Assembly: GCF_016342405.1 (NCBI RefSeq) | Contig: NZ_JAEINN010000005.1 | Location: forward strand, 124,001-188,000 | DNA from: Maridesulfovibrio ferrireducens | GTDB taxonomy: Bacteria > Desulfobacterota > Desulfovibrionia > Desulfovibrionales > Desulfovibrionaceae | DNA length: 64,000 nucleotides | Direction of reading: 5' to 3' | In this document: positions 1 through 8,901 of the stretch, one piece after another | Position numbering within the stretch: the first letter of the stretch is position 1 | Layout: every line of letters begins with the position of its first letter | Translations under genes and position numbers: made by a program | The notes under the pieces: generated by a model | Databases searched by the model: none | What the model was told of the DNA's origin: nothing | What the model saw: the letters and a program-made list of their open reading frames with translations, nothing else

Positions 1-110
1 TGGCTCTGGGATTGCGTAAGATCAGGCAAGAGAAAAGCTTTGAAGATAACCTCGTTATTCGAGGCATGATCAATAAAGTTTCGCACCTTGTGGAGGTAAC
101 AGAATCATGA
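1..110 (+). CDS. rpmD: Ribosomal protein L30 (uL30), C-terminal end only
   Basis: This is the 3' end of a gene that begins before the window. The readable frame starts at base 3 and gives about 35 residues, including [12 protein letters not shown] and [12 protein letters not shown], which fit the end of L30. The stop TGA at 108-110 overlaps the rplO start in an ATGA arrangement, which indicates translational coupling in the spc operon. The identification rests on the short tail plus its position just before rplO and secY. Confidence 0.8.
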   Translation, partial: ALGLRKIRQEKSFEDNLVIRGMINKVSHLVEVTES

Positions 111-553
111 GGCTGCATGAATTATATCCGTTCCCTGAGGAACGCAAAAATCGCAAACGCGTAGGTCGCGGTGGTGGATCTGGAATGGGGGGAACCTCAG
201 GAAAAGGTCATAAAGGTCAGAACGCACGTTCTGGCGGTGGTGTCCCTGCCTGGTTCGAAGGTGGACAGATGCCTCTAGCTCGCCGCTTGCCTAAACGCGG
301 TTTCAAGAATCCTTTCCGTGAGGAATATGTTGCTTTGAATATTGGAGCAATTCTTGGAGCCTTTGAAGGTAAAACTGAAATCACTCTTCAGGATATTTAT
401 GATCGTGGTCTTTGCAAAAAGACAGCTCTCGTAAAAGTTCTTGGAATGGGTGAAGTCAGTGCAGCGATAACTATCGAAGCACACCGTTTCAGCGCGTCTG
501 CAACTGAAAAAATCACCAAGGCCGGCGGAACGGCCACAGCTCTGGAAGGATAA
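107..553 (+). CDS. rplO: 50S ribosomal protein L15 (uL15)
   Basis: Large-subunit ribosomal protein of 148 residues, the usual bacterial length. The glycine- and arginine-rich N-terminal region ([19 protein letters not shown], about residues 21-39) is the L15 signature that threads into 23S rRNA, followed by the RRLPKRGF motif. The start ATG at 107 overlaps the stop of the upstream L30 gene, and secY begins 2 bases after the stop. This is the conserved rpmD-rplO-secY order of the spc operon. Confidence 0.97.
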   Translation: MRLHELYPFPEERKNRKRVGRGGGSGMGGTSGKGHKGQNARSGGGVPAWFEGGQMPLARRLPKRGFKNPFREEYVALNIGAILGAFEGKTEITLQDIYDRGLCKKTALVKVLGMGEVSAAITIEAHRFSASATEKITKAGGTATALEG

Positions 554-555
554 TT

Positions 556-1866
556 GTGGCAACTGCTGGAGTTGACAATCTTTCCCGACTGCCGGAACTG
601 AAGAAAAAAATCCTTTGGACTTTTCTTCTTCTGGCTGTCTACCGGGCCGGGATTCATATCCCGGTTCCCGGTGTAGACAGCGCTGCATTGGCCGACTTTT
701 TTGAGAGTGTTTCAAACACTCTCTTCGGCCTTTTTGACATGTTCTCCGGTGGCGGGTTGCGTAATCTGTCTATATTCGCGTTAGGCATCATGCCCTATAT
801 CTCCGCGTCTATTATCATCCAACTTCTTAATGTAGTAAGTCCGGACCTTAAAAGACTTAGTCAGGAAGGGGCTCAGGGACGCAAGAAGATTACCCAGTAT
901 ACCAGGTACGCCACTGTACTCATTACGATAGTGCAGGGGTTTGGAATAGCCATGGGACTGGAAAGTATGGTCAGTCCTACTGGTGCGCCTGTTGTCCTTT
1001 ATGCTGGATGGACCTTCCGCTTAATAACCATTCTCACTTTAACAGCTGGAACCGTTTTCTTGATGTGGCTCGGTGAACAAATGACCGACCGCGGTATTGG
1101 AAACGGTATATCAATGATCATTTTTGCTGGTATCGTAGCAGGTCTTCCATCTGCTATTTTTAATACCGTTAGATTGATGCAGGCTGGAGAGATTACTCTC
1201 TTTCTGCTTATTTTTATTTTAGCATTCATGATCGCGATTTTAGCTTTTATCGTGTTTATGGAACGAGGTCAGCGTAGAATACCGATTCATTATGCTAAGC
1301 GTATGATGGGACGGAAAATGATGGGAGGGCAGACTACACATTTGCCTCTTAGAATTAACACTGCCGGTGTTATTCCTCCTATCTTTGCTTCAAGTATTCT
1401 GCTCTTTCCTACCACTTTGGCTAGTTTCTCTAATAACGAGTGGCTGTCAAAGATGTCCGCGCATTTTACGCCGGACTCCATAATTTATAACCTTATATTC
1501 ATCTCCCTGATTATCTTTTTCTGCTACTTCTATACAGCGATCATTTTTGATCCTAAAGGAATTGCAGAAAATATTCAGAAACAGGGTGGCTTTATTCCTG
1601 GTATCCGCCCGGGCACAAAAACTCGCGAGTACATCGACCGAGTTCTTGCAAGGATTACTCTTTGGGGTTCTTTGTATGTTGCCGCGATCTGCGTACTTCC
1701 CATGTTGTTAATATCTCAGTTCAATGTTCCTTTCTATTTCGGAGGAACTGCACTGTTGATTGTAGTAGGTGTGTCCATGGATTTCATGGGCAAGATAGAA
1801 TCTTACTTGATTTCACGTCAATATGACGGACTCATGGGCAAAGGAAGCAAGGTTAAGGGCAGGTAG
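556..1866 (+). CDS. secY: Preprotein translocase subunit SecY
   Basis: Core channel of the Sec translocon in the inner membrane, working with SecE, SecG, SecA and YidC. The 436-residue protein shows about ten hydrophobic segments. It has the plug and pore region after residue 60 (FSGGGLRNLSIFALGIMPYI) and the cytoplasmic loop GEQMTDRGIGNGISMIIF. Near the end is the C-terminal loop RPGTKTREYIDRVLARIT that contacts SecA and the ribosome. GTG start 2 bases after rplO; map follows after 5 bases, so the genes are co-transcribed. No adk lies between secY and map, unlike Bacillus. Confidence 0.98.
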   Translation: MATAGVDNLSRLPELKKKILWTFLLLAVYRAGIHIPVPGVDSAALADFFESVSNTLFGLFDMFSGGGLRNLSIFALGIMPYISASIIIQLLNVVSPDLKRLSQEGAQGRKKITQYTRYATVLITIVQGFGIAMGLESMVSPTGAPVVLYAGWTFRLITILTLTAGTVFLMWLGEQMTDRGIGNGISMIIFAGIVAGLPSAIFNTVRLMQAGEITLFLLIFILAFMIAILAFIVFMERGQRRIPIHYAKRMMGRKMMGGQTTHLPLRINTAGVIPPIFASSILLFPTTLASFSNNEWLSKMSAHFTPDSIIYNLIFISLIIFFCYFYTAIIFDPKGIAENIQKQGGFIPGIRPGTKTREYIDRVLARITLWGSLYVAAICVLPMLLISQFNVPFYFGGTALLIVVGVSMDFMGKIESYLISRQYDGLMGKGSKVKGR

Positions 1867-1871
1867 TAGTT

Positions 1872-2639
1872 TTGAAGAAGTATAGAGGGATATACCTCAA
1901 AAATGAAAAAGAGATTGGCCTCATGCGTGAGGCCAATCGTCTTGTTTCTACAATTCTCGATATGTTAAGCGAAGCAGTTAGGCCAGGTATCAGTACTATG
2001 GCACTCGAGGAAATTGCTGATAAAGCTTGTGAAGATTTTGGGGTAGTACCCGCCTTTAAGGGGTATCACGGTTTTCCTTTTGCTTTGTGTTGTTCCGTCA
2101 ATGAGGAAATTGTTCATGGGTTTCCATCCAACGAACGAATCCTTAATGAAGGCGATATCGTCAGCATTGATATGGGTGTTGTGTACAAAGGTTTTTACGG
2201 AGACTCTGCACGCACTTATCCCGTAGGTTTAGTTCCTGCTACCACTCAGATGTTGCTTGACGTGACTCGTGAGTCGCTTATGAAAGGGATTGAACAAGCG
2301 CATCCCGGGAATAATCTTTATGATGTTTCCCGTGCGATTCAAGAGTATGCAGAGTCATTTGGATATGGAATTGTTCGAAGGTTCGTTGGGCACGGCATTG
2401 GCCGTAACTTGCATGAGAAGCCTGAAGTTCCGAATTTTGTTCCTGCCGGATTACCTGGTGTGAATCTCAGAACTGGAATGGTTATAGCTATCGAACCGAT
2501 GGTTACAGCAGGTACATATGAGGTAGAAGTTCTATCTGATAAGTGGACAGCTGTTACTAAGGACAGGAAGCTGTCCGCCCATTTTGAGCACACAATTGCC
2601 ATTACATCAGATGGCCCGATTATATTGAGCCTGTCTTAA
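1872..2639 (+). CDS. map: Methionine aminopeptidase, type I
   Basis: Cytosolic metalloenzyme that removes the initiator methionine from new proteins. The 255-residue length fits a type Ia enzyme without an SH3 extension. The five metal ligands can be seen: two aspartates in SIDMGVVYKGFYGDSART, the histidine in GHGIGRNLHEKP, and the glutamates in AIEPMV and AHFEHTIAI. The start is TTG at 1872, 5 bases after secY, and no better start exists nearby. It closes the spc block; an internal promoter follows before rpmJ. Confidence 0.97.
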   Translation: MKKYRGIYLKNEKEIGLMREANRLVSTILDMLSEAVRPGISTMALEEIADKACEDFGVVPAFKGYHGFPFALCCSVNEEIVHGFPSNERILNEGDIVSIDMGVVYKGFYGDSARTYPVGLVPATTQMLLDVTRESLMKGIEQAHPGNNLYDVSRAIQEYAESFGYGIVRRFVGHGIGRNLHEKPEVPNFVPAGLPGVNLRTGMVIAIEPMVTAGTYEVEVLSDKWTAVTKDRKLSAHFEHTIAITSDGPIILSLS

Positions 2640-2663
2640 TTTTAGATAATTTCCTGTCAGGGC

Positions 2664-2692
2664 TTGATTTTTGTAGAATAGTTCTGTATAAA
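2664..2692 (+). promoter_or_regulatory. Likely sigma-70 promoter for the alpha operon
   Basis: TTGATT at 2664-2669 and TATAAA at 2687-2692 are separated by exactly 17 bases, a strong match to the housekeeping consensus. It lies in the 198-base gap between map and rpmJ, so it would drive rpmJ-rpsM-rpsK-rpsD-rpoA-rplQ separately from the spc operon. Seen by eye only. Confidence 0.6.
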
Positions 2693-2750
2693 TCTTTTTT
2701 TTGAATTTTCGTGGCAACGGAAGACTTAAGCATGGACTCAACTGCCTTTT

Positions 2751-2790
2751 AGCCGGGTGGTTTTGAGACATCATTGGCCCACAGTCGGCT
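2751..2790 (+). promoter_or_regulatory. Structured leader hairpin upstream of rpmJ
   Basis: AGCCG at 2751-2755 can pair with CGGCT at 2786-2790, and GTGG inside it with CCAC, giving a roughly 40-base hairpin about 50 bases before the rpmJ start. It sits downstream of the internal promoter, so it would be in the 5' UTR. In E. coli, S4 represses the alpha operon through a leader structure. A similar role here is inference, since I cannot show the pseudoknot. Confidence 0.4.
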
Positions 2791-2837
2791 AGCTCCCGAT
2801 TGGTTAAACTGTTAAACTGCATTATTTGGAGACGGTC

Positions 2838-2951
2838 ATGAAAGTAAGACCATCTGTTAAGAAGATTTGTCCCAAATGCAAAGTAATCAGACGCAAAGGT
2901 GTTCTTCGGGTGATATGTGAAAACCCAAGACACAAACAGCGTCAAGGATAG
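2838..2951 (+). CDS. rpmJ: 50S ribosomal protein L36 (bL36)
   Basis: A 37-residue zinc-ribbon ribosomal protein starting [20 protein letters not shown]. Zinc ligands are visible as CPKC (Cys11, Cys14), a further cysteine in VICENPRHK and its histidine, so this is the zinc-binding C+ form. The start ATG at 2838 follows a TTGGAG ribosome binding site. rpsM starts 12 bases after the stop. infA, which lies between map and rpmJ in many bacteria, is absent here. Confidence 0.96.
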
Positions 2952-2963
2952 AGAGGTATAACT

Positions 2964-3335
2964 GTGGCTCGTATCGCTGGAGTAGACCTTCCGAAAAATA
3001 AGCGTTTGGATATTGCGTTGACTTACATCTTTGGTGTAGGTCGCACTACCGCACTCAAGGTTCTTGATACCGCTGGTATCGACTGGATGTTGAAAACTGA
3101 TGACCTTAGTGGTGATCAAGTCAACACCATTCGTAAAGAACTTGAAGATAACTATAAAGTTGAAGGTGACCTCCGTCGCAATCAAGTTGCTGATATTAAG
3201 CGCTTGATGGACATTGGTAGTTACCGTGGACTCCGCCATCGTCGCGGACTGCCCGTACGCGGTCAGAGTTCCAAAACCAACGCAAGGACTCGTAAGGGTC
3301 CACGTCGCTCAGTAATGAGTAGGAAGAAGAAGTAA
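2964..3335 (+). CDS. rpsM: 30S ribosomal protein S13 (uS13)
   Basis: Small-subunit head protein of 123 residues that contacts 5S rRNA/L5 and the P-site tRNA. The N-terminal [14 protein letters not shown] and the C-terminal [20 protein letters not shown] followed by a basic tail are family signatures. The start is GTG at 2964 after GAGAGGT. It lies between rpmJ and rpsK in the canonical alpha operon order. Confidence 0.98.
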   Translation: MARIAGVDLPKNKRLDIALTYIFGVGRTTALKVLDTAGIDWMLKTDDLSGDQVNTIRKELEDNYKVEGDLRRNQVADIKRLMDIGSYRGLRHRRGLPVRGQSSKTNARTRKGPRRSVMSRKKK

Positions 3336-3420
3336 ATAAGACCAATCCGCAGTTTTGGGACCCGGCTTTATCAGGTCTTCGTTCTGCTGGTATAAATTCA
3401 ACTCATCTGGAGAGAATGGT

Positions 3421-3810
3421 ATGGCTAGACCTCGCCGTTCCGGCAAGAAAAAAGAAAAAAAGAATGTTCCTGTGGGCCTCGCTCACGTTAAAGCAACATT
3501 CAATAATACTATAATTACCTTCACTGATTTAAAAGGTAACGTAATCAGTTGGGCTACTTCCGGCGCATCCGGTTTTAAAGGATCTAGAAAATCTACTCCT
3601 TTTGCTGCACAGATTGCTGCAGAAACCGCCGCTAGAAAAGCTCAAGACCAGGGTATGCGTACCGTGGGAATCTTTGTAAAAGGCCCCGGTTCCGGTCGTG
3701 AGGCTGCTATGCGCGCCATCGGTAACATCGGTATGAAGGTTAACTTCATTCGCGATATCACGCCCATACCGCACAACGGCTGTCGTCCGCCGAAGCGCCG
3801 CAGGGTCTAA
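3421..3810 (+). CDS. rpsK: 30S ribosomal protein S11 (uS11)
   Basis: Platform protein of the small subunit, 129 residues. The start is ATG at 3421, preceded by GGAGAG; the open frame extends upstream to 3355 but that part is not ribosomal sequence. Signatures are [36 protein letters not shown] and the C-terminal [18 protein letters not shown]. rpsD follows after 19 bases. Confidence 0.97.
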   Translation: MARPRRSGKKKEKKNVPVGLAHVKATFNNTIITFTDLKGNVISWATSGASGFKGSRKSTPFAAQIAAETAARKAQDQGMRTVGIFVKGPGSGREAAMRAIGNIGMKVNFIRDITPIPHNGCRPPKRRRV

Positions 3811-3829
3811 CGTTCGCAGGAGAAAAACC

Positions 3830-4456
3830 TTGGCTAGATATACAAAAGCAAAATGCAGACTCTGCCGCAGAGAAGGCGAAAAGCTCTTCATCAAAGGCGA
3901 CCGCTGCTTTACTGATAAGTGTTCATATGAACGTCGTCCCTATGCGCCTGGTATTGCTGGACGCATGAGAAAGAAAATGAGTGACTACGCAATTCAGCTT
4001 CGTGAGAAGCAGAAAGTGCGTCGCATGTACGGTATCCTTGAAGGTCAGTTCCGCGGTTATTTTAAGCGCGCTGATTCCATGAAGGGTGTAACCGGTGCGA
4101 ACCTTCTCATTATTCTTGAAAGTCGCCTTGACAACACTATTTACCGTTTGGGATTTGCCAATTCTCGCAATCAGGCTCGCCAGCTTGTTAGACACGGCAT
4201 CTTCAATAAAAATGGAAGGCGTGTAGACATTCCTTCCATGCAGGTAAAGCCCGGTGATGTTATTGAAGTTCGCGAAGAATCCCGTAAAATTCCGGTAATT
4301 CTCGAAGCTCAAGAAGTTATTGCTCGTCGTGGATGTCCTGAATGGCTCCAGTCCGACGGTGCAGCCTTTAAGGGTGAAGTAAAAGCGATGCCGACTAGGG
4401 AAGACATACAGTTCCCTATCAACGAACAGCTGATTGTCGAGCTGTACTCCAAATAA
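3830..4456 (+). CDS. rpsD: 30S ribosomal protein S4 (uS4), zinc-binding form
   Basis: Primary 16S rRNA-binding protein of 208 residues. The N-terminal region has four cysteines (CRLC, then CFTDKC), so this is the zinc-binding C+ type. An S4 RNA-binding domain covers about residues 97-160 ([38 protein letters not shown]). The start is TTG at 3830 after AGGAG. In enterobacteria S4 is the translational repressor of this operon; the leader at 2751-2790 is a candidate target. Confidence 0.97.
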   Translation: MARYTKAKCRLCRREGEKLFIKGDRCFTDKCSYERRPYAPGIAGRMRKKMSDYAIQLREKQKVRRMYGILEGQFRGYFKRADSMKGVTGANLLIILESRLDNTIYRLGFANSRNQARQLVRHGIFNKNGRRVDIPSMQVKPGDVIEVREESRKIPVILEAQEVIARRGCPEWLQSDGAAFKGEVKAMPTREDIQFPINEQLIVELYSK

Positions 4457-4469
4457 GAAGGATTAGTGC

Positions 4470-5510
4470 ATGCTTATTCAAGACGGTGACAAACTCATCA
4501 ACACACGCAACTGGGCCGAGCTTGTCAAGCCGGAACAGCTCGTGCGCGATTCCAAGTCCAACGAGCTATATGGCAAGTTCATTTGTGAACCCTTGGAGCG
4601 TGGATTTGGCACAACCATAGGTAACTCCCTTCGACGGGTACTCCTGTCTTCTATGCAGGGAGCAGCTGTGGTTGCTGTTAAGATCGAAGGCGTCCAGCAC
4701 GAATTCACCACCATTGAAGGTGTGATGGAAGATGTCACTGAAGTCGTGCTGAACATCAAACAGATTAGATTCGCAATGACTACTGATGAACCCCAGTTCT
4801 TAACCCTTGCGGTTAATAAGCAGGGTGTCGTCACCGCAGCTGATATTCAGGAAAACCAGAACGTCAAAGTCCTCAATCCTGAGCAGACTATTGCGACTCT
4901 CTCTGAGAAAATGGTACTCGATATGACTTTCGAGATCCGTATGGGTAAGGGATACGTTCCTGCCGATATGCATGAGGGTTTTGTAAACGAAATTGGTCAC
5001 ATTCAGACTGATTCAAGCTTCTCTCCTATCCGTAAGGTTGCTTACAGTGTAGAGCAGGCTCGTGTCGGACAAATGACCAACTACGACAAGCTCGTACTTG
5101 AAGTCTTTACCGATGGTTCCGTCACTCCTGAAGATGCTGTCGCTTATAGCGCCAAAATTCTTAAGGAGCAGCTCTCCGTCTTCATCAATTTTGATGAAAT
5201 GGGCTCTGAACAAGAAGAGTCTAAGGAAAGCGACCTCGACCTGAACCCGAATCTGTTTAAAAGTATCGATGAACTTGAATTGTCCGTTCGTGCGACTAAC
5301 TGTCTCAAGGCTGCTAACATTCGTATTGTTGGTGAACTTGTACAGCGTACAGAGCAGGCCATGCTTAAGACCAAGAACTTTGGACGTAAGTCTCTTGATG
5401 AAATCCGTAGAGTTCTTGACAGTATGGAACTTAAGTTCGGGATGCCCTTAGAGGATTTCGACAAAAAGCATCAGGAATGGCTGAAGAGGAAAGAGAAAAA
5501 TGAGGCATAA
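4470..5510 (+). CDS. rpoA: RNA polymerase alpha subunit
   Basis: 346 residues, full length. The N-terminal domain (about 1-235), which dimerises and scaffolds beta and beta', is marked by [20 protein letters not shown]. An acidic linker ([15 protein letters not shown]) leads to the C-terminal domain (about 265-330, [15 protein letters not shown] and [12 protein letters not shown]), which binds UP elements and activators. It follows rpsD by 13 bases, and its last 11 bases overlap the start of rplQ, implying coupled translation. Confidence 0.98.
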   Translation: MLIQDGDKLINTRNWAELVKPEQLVRDSKSNELYGKFICEPLERGFGTTIGNSLRRVLLSSMQGAAVVAVKIEGVQHEFTTIEGVMEDVTEVVLNIKQIRFAMTTDEPQFLTLAVNKQGVVTAADIQENQNVKVLNPEQTIATLSEKMVLDMTFEIRMGKGYVPADMHEGFVNEIGHIQTDSSFSPIRKVAYSVEQARVGQMTNYDKLVLEVFTDGSVTPEDAVAYSAKILKEQLSVFINFDEMGSEQEESKESDLDLNPNLFKSIDELELSVRATNCLKAANIRIVGELVQRTEQAMLKTKNFGRKSLDEIRRVLDSMELKFGMPLEDFDKKHQEWLKRKEKNEA

Positions 5511-5916
5511 TAAATCCGGAAGAAAGCTCAACAGAACAGCTTCTCATAGAAAAGCCATGTTCCGTAACATGGTCCGCTCTCTGTTGACTTATGAACATAT
5601 CCGTACCACCGAGCCAAAGGCGAAAGAACTGAGAAGTTTTGCTGACAAGCTGATAACTCTAGCTCTTCGTGATGACCTTCACTCAAGACGTCTTGCTTAC
5701 AAGACTCTCGAGAATCATAGTCTCGTACAGAGACTTTTTGATGAAATCGGCCCCCGCTTTATTGGCGGAGGTGGTGGTTACACCCGTATTATCAAGCTCG
5801 CTGAACCACGTAAGGGCGATTGCGCTCCTATGGTGATCATCGAACTTACAAAACGTGCTGAAGCTCCTGTAGCTGCGGCGACTGAGACTCCTGCTGAGGA
5901 AACTCAGGAAGCATAA
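5500..5916 (+). CDS. rplQ: 50S ribosomal protein L17 (bL17)
   Basis: Last gene of the alpha operon, 138 residues. [20 protein letters not shown] and the motif [18 protein letters not shown] are typical of L17. Compared with the roughly 120-residue core it carries an Ala/Glu-rich tail (about residues 120-138), common in deltaproteobacteria. The ATG at 5500 lies inside the end of rpoA. A strong terminator follows 14 bases after the stop. Confidence 0.97.
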   Translation: MRHNKSGRKLNRTASHRKAMFRNMVRSLLTYEHIRTTEPKAKELRSFADKLITLALRDDLHSRRLAYKTLENHSLVQRLFDEIGPRFIGGGGGYTRIIKLAEPRKGDCAPMVIIELTKRAEAPVAAATETPAEETQEA

Positions 5917-5930
5917 ATTATGCTACTTAA

Positions 5931-5963
5931 AAAGGGGCGGAATTCTTTCCGTCCCTTTTTTTT
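5931..5963 (+). terminator. Rho-independent terminator after rplQ
   Basis: AAAGGGGCGGAA pairs with TTCCGTCCCTTT around a four-base loop (one G-T pair) and runs into eight T. It ends the ribosomal protein operon. Confidence 0.9.
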
Positions 5964-6001
5964 AATCGAATGTATAGATATTTCTGATGCGAGGTATTGG
6001 G

Positions 6002-6904
6002 ATGGACTTACGAAGACTGGAAGCTTTTTGTAAAGTTTACGAATTGAAAAGTTTTTCTAAAGCTGGACGAGAGCTTTATCTTTCGCAGCCTACTATCAGT
6101 GCGCATATTTCTACTCTTGAAGAAGAGTTAGGAGTGCAGCTCTTTGACAGACTCGGCAGATCTATTATGTCAACTCAGGCCGGAGAGGTGCTTTATCGAA
6201 ACGCCAAAGATATTTATGAGCTAATCGGGAAAGCTCATTCTGAGATAAATTTACTTCGTGATAAAGTTGTAGGTGATTTAGATATCGGCGGGAGTACTAT
6301 TCCTTCGCATTATCTACTGCCTGGAATTTTGTATGATTATTGTAAAAGATTTCCAGATGTACGAGTCCATATGTCGGTTGGTGATACTTCCGAAATTTTA
6401 CAGAAGATCCGCTCCGGGGATTTGATTCTCGGCATTGTCGGAGCTACCAGCGATTCTCCAAACGTAGAGTTTATTCCTATCATGAGAGATGAGTTGGTAA
6501 TTGTTGCGCCGCCGGTTCTCGTTAAAAATTATGAAGGTATCGTAGATATCCAGCAATTGGCAGAGTTACCGTGGGTGATGCGCGAAGGTGGATCTGGAAC
6601 TCGTAAAGCTCTTGAACAGGGTCTTGCTGAGCTAGGTACCAATGTTCGCGACCTGAATGTAACTGTATGGGTTGAGTCCACTCAGGCTGTTGTACAATGT
6701 GTTAAAGCGGGACTTGGCATTAGTGTTACATCACGTTTAGCCGCTCAGTCTTTGATAGACTCAGGTGAATTGGTACATATTAGCGATCTTCCACTTAATC
6801 TTGAGCGCAGTTTTTATCTCGCGCATCTTAAAGGGAGAGAGTTTTTCCCTGCCGTTCGTTATTTCATTGAGCATGTTAAGAGCAAGTCTTTCGAGTTCAA
6901 ATAG
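6002..6904 (+). CDS. LysR-family transcriptional regulator
   Basis: DNA-binding regulator of 300 residues. An N-terminal winged helix-turn-helix (about 1-60: FSKAGRELYLSQPTISAHIS) is followed by a linker helix and a periplasmic-binding-like effector domain (about 88-295). I chose ATG 6002 over the frame start at 5987 because GAGG lies 7 bases before it and LysR proteins begin this close to the HTH. It is alone between two terminators, so it is monocistronic. The sequence resembles the CysB/CysL-type branch common in Desulfovibrio and Geobacter. The ligand and targets are unknown. Confidence 0.9.
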   Translation: MDLRRLEAFCKVYELKSFSKAGRELYLSQPTISAHISTLEEELGVQLFDRLGRSIMSTQAGEVLYRNAKDIYELIGKAHSEINLLRDKVVGDLDIGGSTIPSHYLLPGILYDYCKRFPDVRVHMSVGDTSEILQKIRSGDLILGIVGATSDSPNVEFIPIMRDELVIVAPPVLVKNYEGIVDIQQLAELPWVMREGGSGTRKALEQGLAELGTNVRDLNVTVWVESTQAVVQCVKAGLGISVTSRLAAQSLIDSGELVHISDLPLNLERSFYLAHLKGREFFPAVRYFIEHVKSKSFEFK

Positions 6905-6916
6905 AACTTGGCCAAT

Positions 6917-6956
6917 AAAAAAGAGCCGGAGTGTTGTTTAACATCTCCGGCTCTTT
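6917..6956. terminator. Bidirectional terminator between the LysR gene and mqnA
   Basis: AAGAGCCGGAG pairs with CTCCGGCTCTT, extended by TGTT/AACA after a one-base bulge. It has an A run on the left and a T run on the right, so it can end both the rightward LysR transcript and the leftward mqn transcript. Confidence 0.9.
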
Positions 6957-6965
6957 TAGTTTTTA

Positions 6966-7793
6966 TTATATTTTAATAAACTTAAGTTCAGGAACTTGCG
7001 AAATTTGACCGCTTTTTTTCAAATACTCTGCAAAAACTTTAAGACCTTTAATTTCTTTTTCCTTCAAATTATAGACAAGTCCTTCAAAGTAAGACTTCAT
7101 TTCATCAGGCGAAAGAATACTTTTTTCTGCTGTAATTTCTGACATGCGGTCAATATTAGACTGTCCCCATTCTTTCCCTTTTATTAAAGTGCGGACGGCC
7201 TCTTTTATTTCTTGTTTATCAGCTACATCTTTACGAACAAGCCAGACTCCGAAAATAAAGGGCAGTCCAGTCCATTCTCTCCAAGCTTCACCCAGATCCA
7301 ATTTGTAAGGATAGTCTTCGTGATGGCGAAGGTTTAGAGCTTCATCACCGATTGCAAGGATAGCCTCGGGTCTTTCTCCTGCCTCAAGAAGTTCTGTCGC
7401 ATTGCCTGTTTCATATTGAGGATTTACCGGAATATACTCAGTCAATAAAATTTCAAGCAGGGCTGCCGAGGTATGAGTCTGCGAACTAACTAGAATTTTA
7501 CATCCTTTCATATCTGCAATTGGCTTGCGGCTGATTAGTAAAACCGATTGTACAGGCCCGCAACTTCCTATTGCGATGTCGGGAACAAGTTCATACTGTT
7601 CAGCGTGGCGTAAATATTCAATTGAAGATGTTGATGCAATATGAAGCAATCCTTCCGCCATCAACTTATTAAGTTGCGCAGGAGGTCCATAGAAAAAATT
7701 AAAATTATTTCTAATCAGCCCGGATTCAAGTGGATAATAGATTGGCAGTACATTTAAATATGAAATTCTGCCGACCTTAATTTCTTCAGACAT
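6966..7793 (-). CDS. mqnA: Chorismate dehydratase MqnA (futalosine pathway)
   Basis: Converts chorismate to 3-[(1-carboxyvinyl)oxy]benzoate, the first step of the futalosine route to menaquinone. The 275 residues form a periplasmic-binding-protein-like fold. Family motifs are VGRISYLNVLPIYYPLE at the N-terminus, the PPAQLNKLMAEG segment and SSIEYLRH. The start ATG at 7793 has GGAGAG 6 bases upstream, inside the end of mqnC; the genes overlap by 8 bases. It is the last gene of mqnE-mqnC-mqnA, and its context with three other Mqn enzymes makes the call firm. Confidence 0.94.
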   Translation of the reverse strand: MSEEIKVGRISYLNVLPIYYPLESGLIRNNFNFFYGPPAQLNKLMAEGLLHIASTSSIEYLRHAEQYELVPDIAIGSCGPVQSVLLISRKPIADMKGCKILVSSQTHTSAALLEILLTEYIPVNPQYETGNATELLEAGERPEAILAIGDEALNLRHHEDYPYKLDLGEAWREWTGLPFIFGVWLVRKDVADKQEIKEAVRTLIKGKEWGQSNIDRMSEITAEKSILSPDEMKSYFEGLVYNLKEKEIKGLKVFAEYLKKSGQISQVPELKFIKI

Positions 7794-8883
7794 TGCGACT
7801 CTCCATCAAAGTGTAATCCATGCGTCGCTGTTTGGGAACGAAACCTGCTTTTGTTATAAGATCAGCTATTTCATTTTCAGACAGTCTGAAACTTACTCCT
7901 GCTGCTTTGACAACATTTTCTTCAATCATAGTTGATCCAAAATCGTTGCCGCCATAATTCAATGCAAGCTGAGAAATTTTAGGCCCCATTGTGACCCACG
8001 ATACCTGCACGTTGTCAAAGTTATCGAGCACAATTCTAGAGACAGCTAACAAGCGTAGATATTCAACGCTGGTCATTCTGCGGGCATTTGGAATATTTGT
8101 ATTGTCGGGCTGGAAAGTCCAAGGAATAAAAGCTGTAAATCCTCTGGTGCGATCCTGCACTTCACGAAGGGCTAAAAGATGTTTTATCCTGTCAGAAGGT
8201 TGCTCCTCGTGTCCGAACATCATGGTCGCAGTGGTTCTGATTCCCATGTTATGGGCTGTTTCCATCACGTCAAGCCATTGTTCGGTTGTGCATTTGTTGG
8301 GTGCAATTTTGCTTCTCACTTCATCTACAAGTATTTCAGCTCCGCCGCCGGGGATGGAAGCAAGTCCAGCGTCAATGAGTCTCCTAAGTACTTCTTTTAC
8401 AGAAATACCTTCAAGTTCACTGAAATAAACTATTTCAGGAGGTGAGAATGCATGTATATGGACCGGATAATTATCTTTTATAAACCGGAGCATGTCTTCG
8501 TAATAAGTAAGAGGCAGGTCCGGATTATGTCCCCCTTGCATGAGAATTTGTGTGCCGCCAAGATCAACAGTTTCCTGAAGTTTTTGTGCGAGCTCTTCTC
8601 TACTGATGACAAAACCGCCATCTTGACCGGGGGCCACGTAAAATGCGCAAAATTTGCAACCGCATGAGCAAATATTTGAGTAGTTTATATTTCTATCAAC
8701 GACGTAGGTGACATTCAGGTCAGGATGTTTAGCCATTCTGATTTGATTCGCTAAGCTGGCTAAATCGAATAAGTCCGCTTTTTCAAGCAGCGTCATTGCT
8801 TCATCAAAATTTATGCGTTCACCCGCTGAAACTTTAGCTCCGATTTCGAGTACTTCAGCCGGACTTTGAGTAAGATTTGTCAT
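7786..8883 (-). CDS. mqnC: Cyclic dehypoxanthinyl futalosine synthase MqnC (radical SAM)
   Basis: Radical SAM enzyme of 365 residues that cyclises dehypoxanthine futalosine in menaquinone synthesis. The 4Fe-4S motif CSCGCKFCAFY (CxxxCxxC) lies at about residue 72. Other MqnC features are GGTQILMQGGHNPDLPLTYY and IPGGGAEILVDEVR. It is clearly paralogous to the next gene, mqnE. The start at 8883 has AAAAGGAT 8 bases upstream, and 18 bases separate it from the mqnE stop. Confidence 0.94.
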   Translation of the reverse strand: MTNLTQSPAEVLEIGAKVSAGERINFDEAMTLLEKADLFDLASLANQIRMAKHPDLNVTYVVDRNINYSNICSCGCKFCAFYVAPGQDGGFVISREELAQKLQETVDLGGTQILMQGGHNPDLPLTYYEDMLRFIKDNYPVHIHAFSPPEIVYFSELEGISVKEVLRRLIDAGLASIPGGGAEILVDEVRSKIAPNKCTTEQWLDVMETAHNMGIRTTATMMFGHEEQPSDRIKHLLALREVQDRTRGFTAFIPWTFQPDNTNIPNARRMTSVEYLRLLAVSRIVLDNFDNVQVSWVTMGPKISQLALNYGGNDFGSTMIEENVVKAAGVSFRLSENEIADLITKAGFVPKQRRMDYTLMESRNV

Positions 8884-8901
8884 ATTAAATATCCTTTTAA
8901 C

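Noticed and set aside
2607-3239. Minus-strand open frame of 210 codons across rpmJ and rpsM
   Set aside because: It is antisense to two conserved ribosomal protein genes and the internal promoter region, with no recognisable domain.
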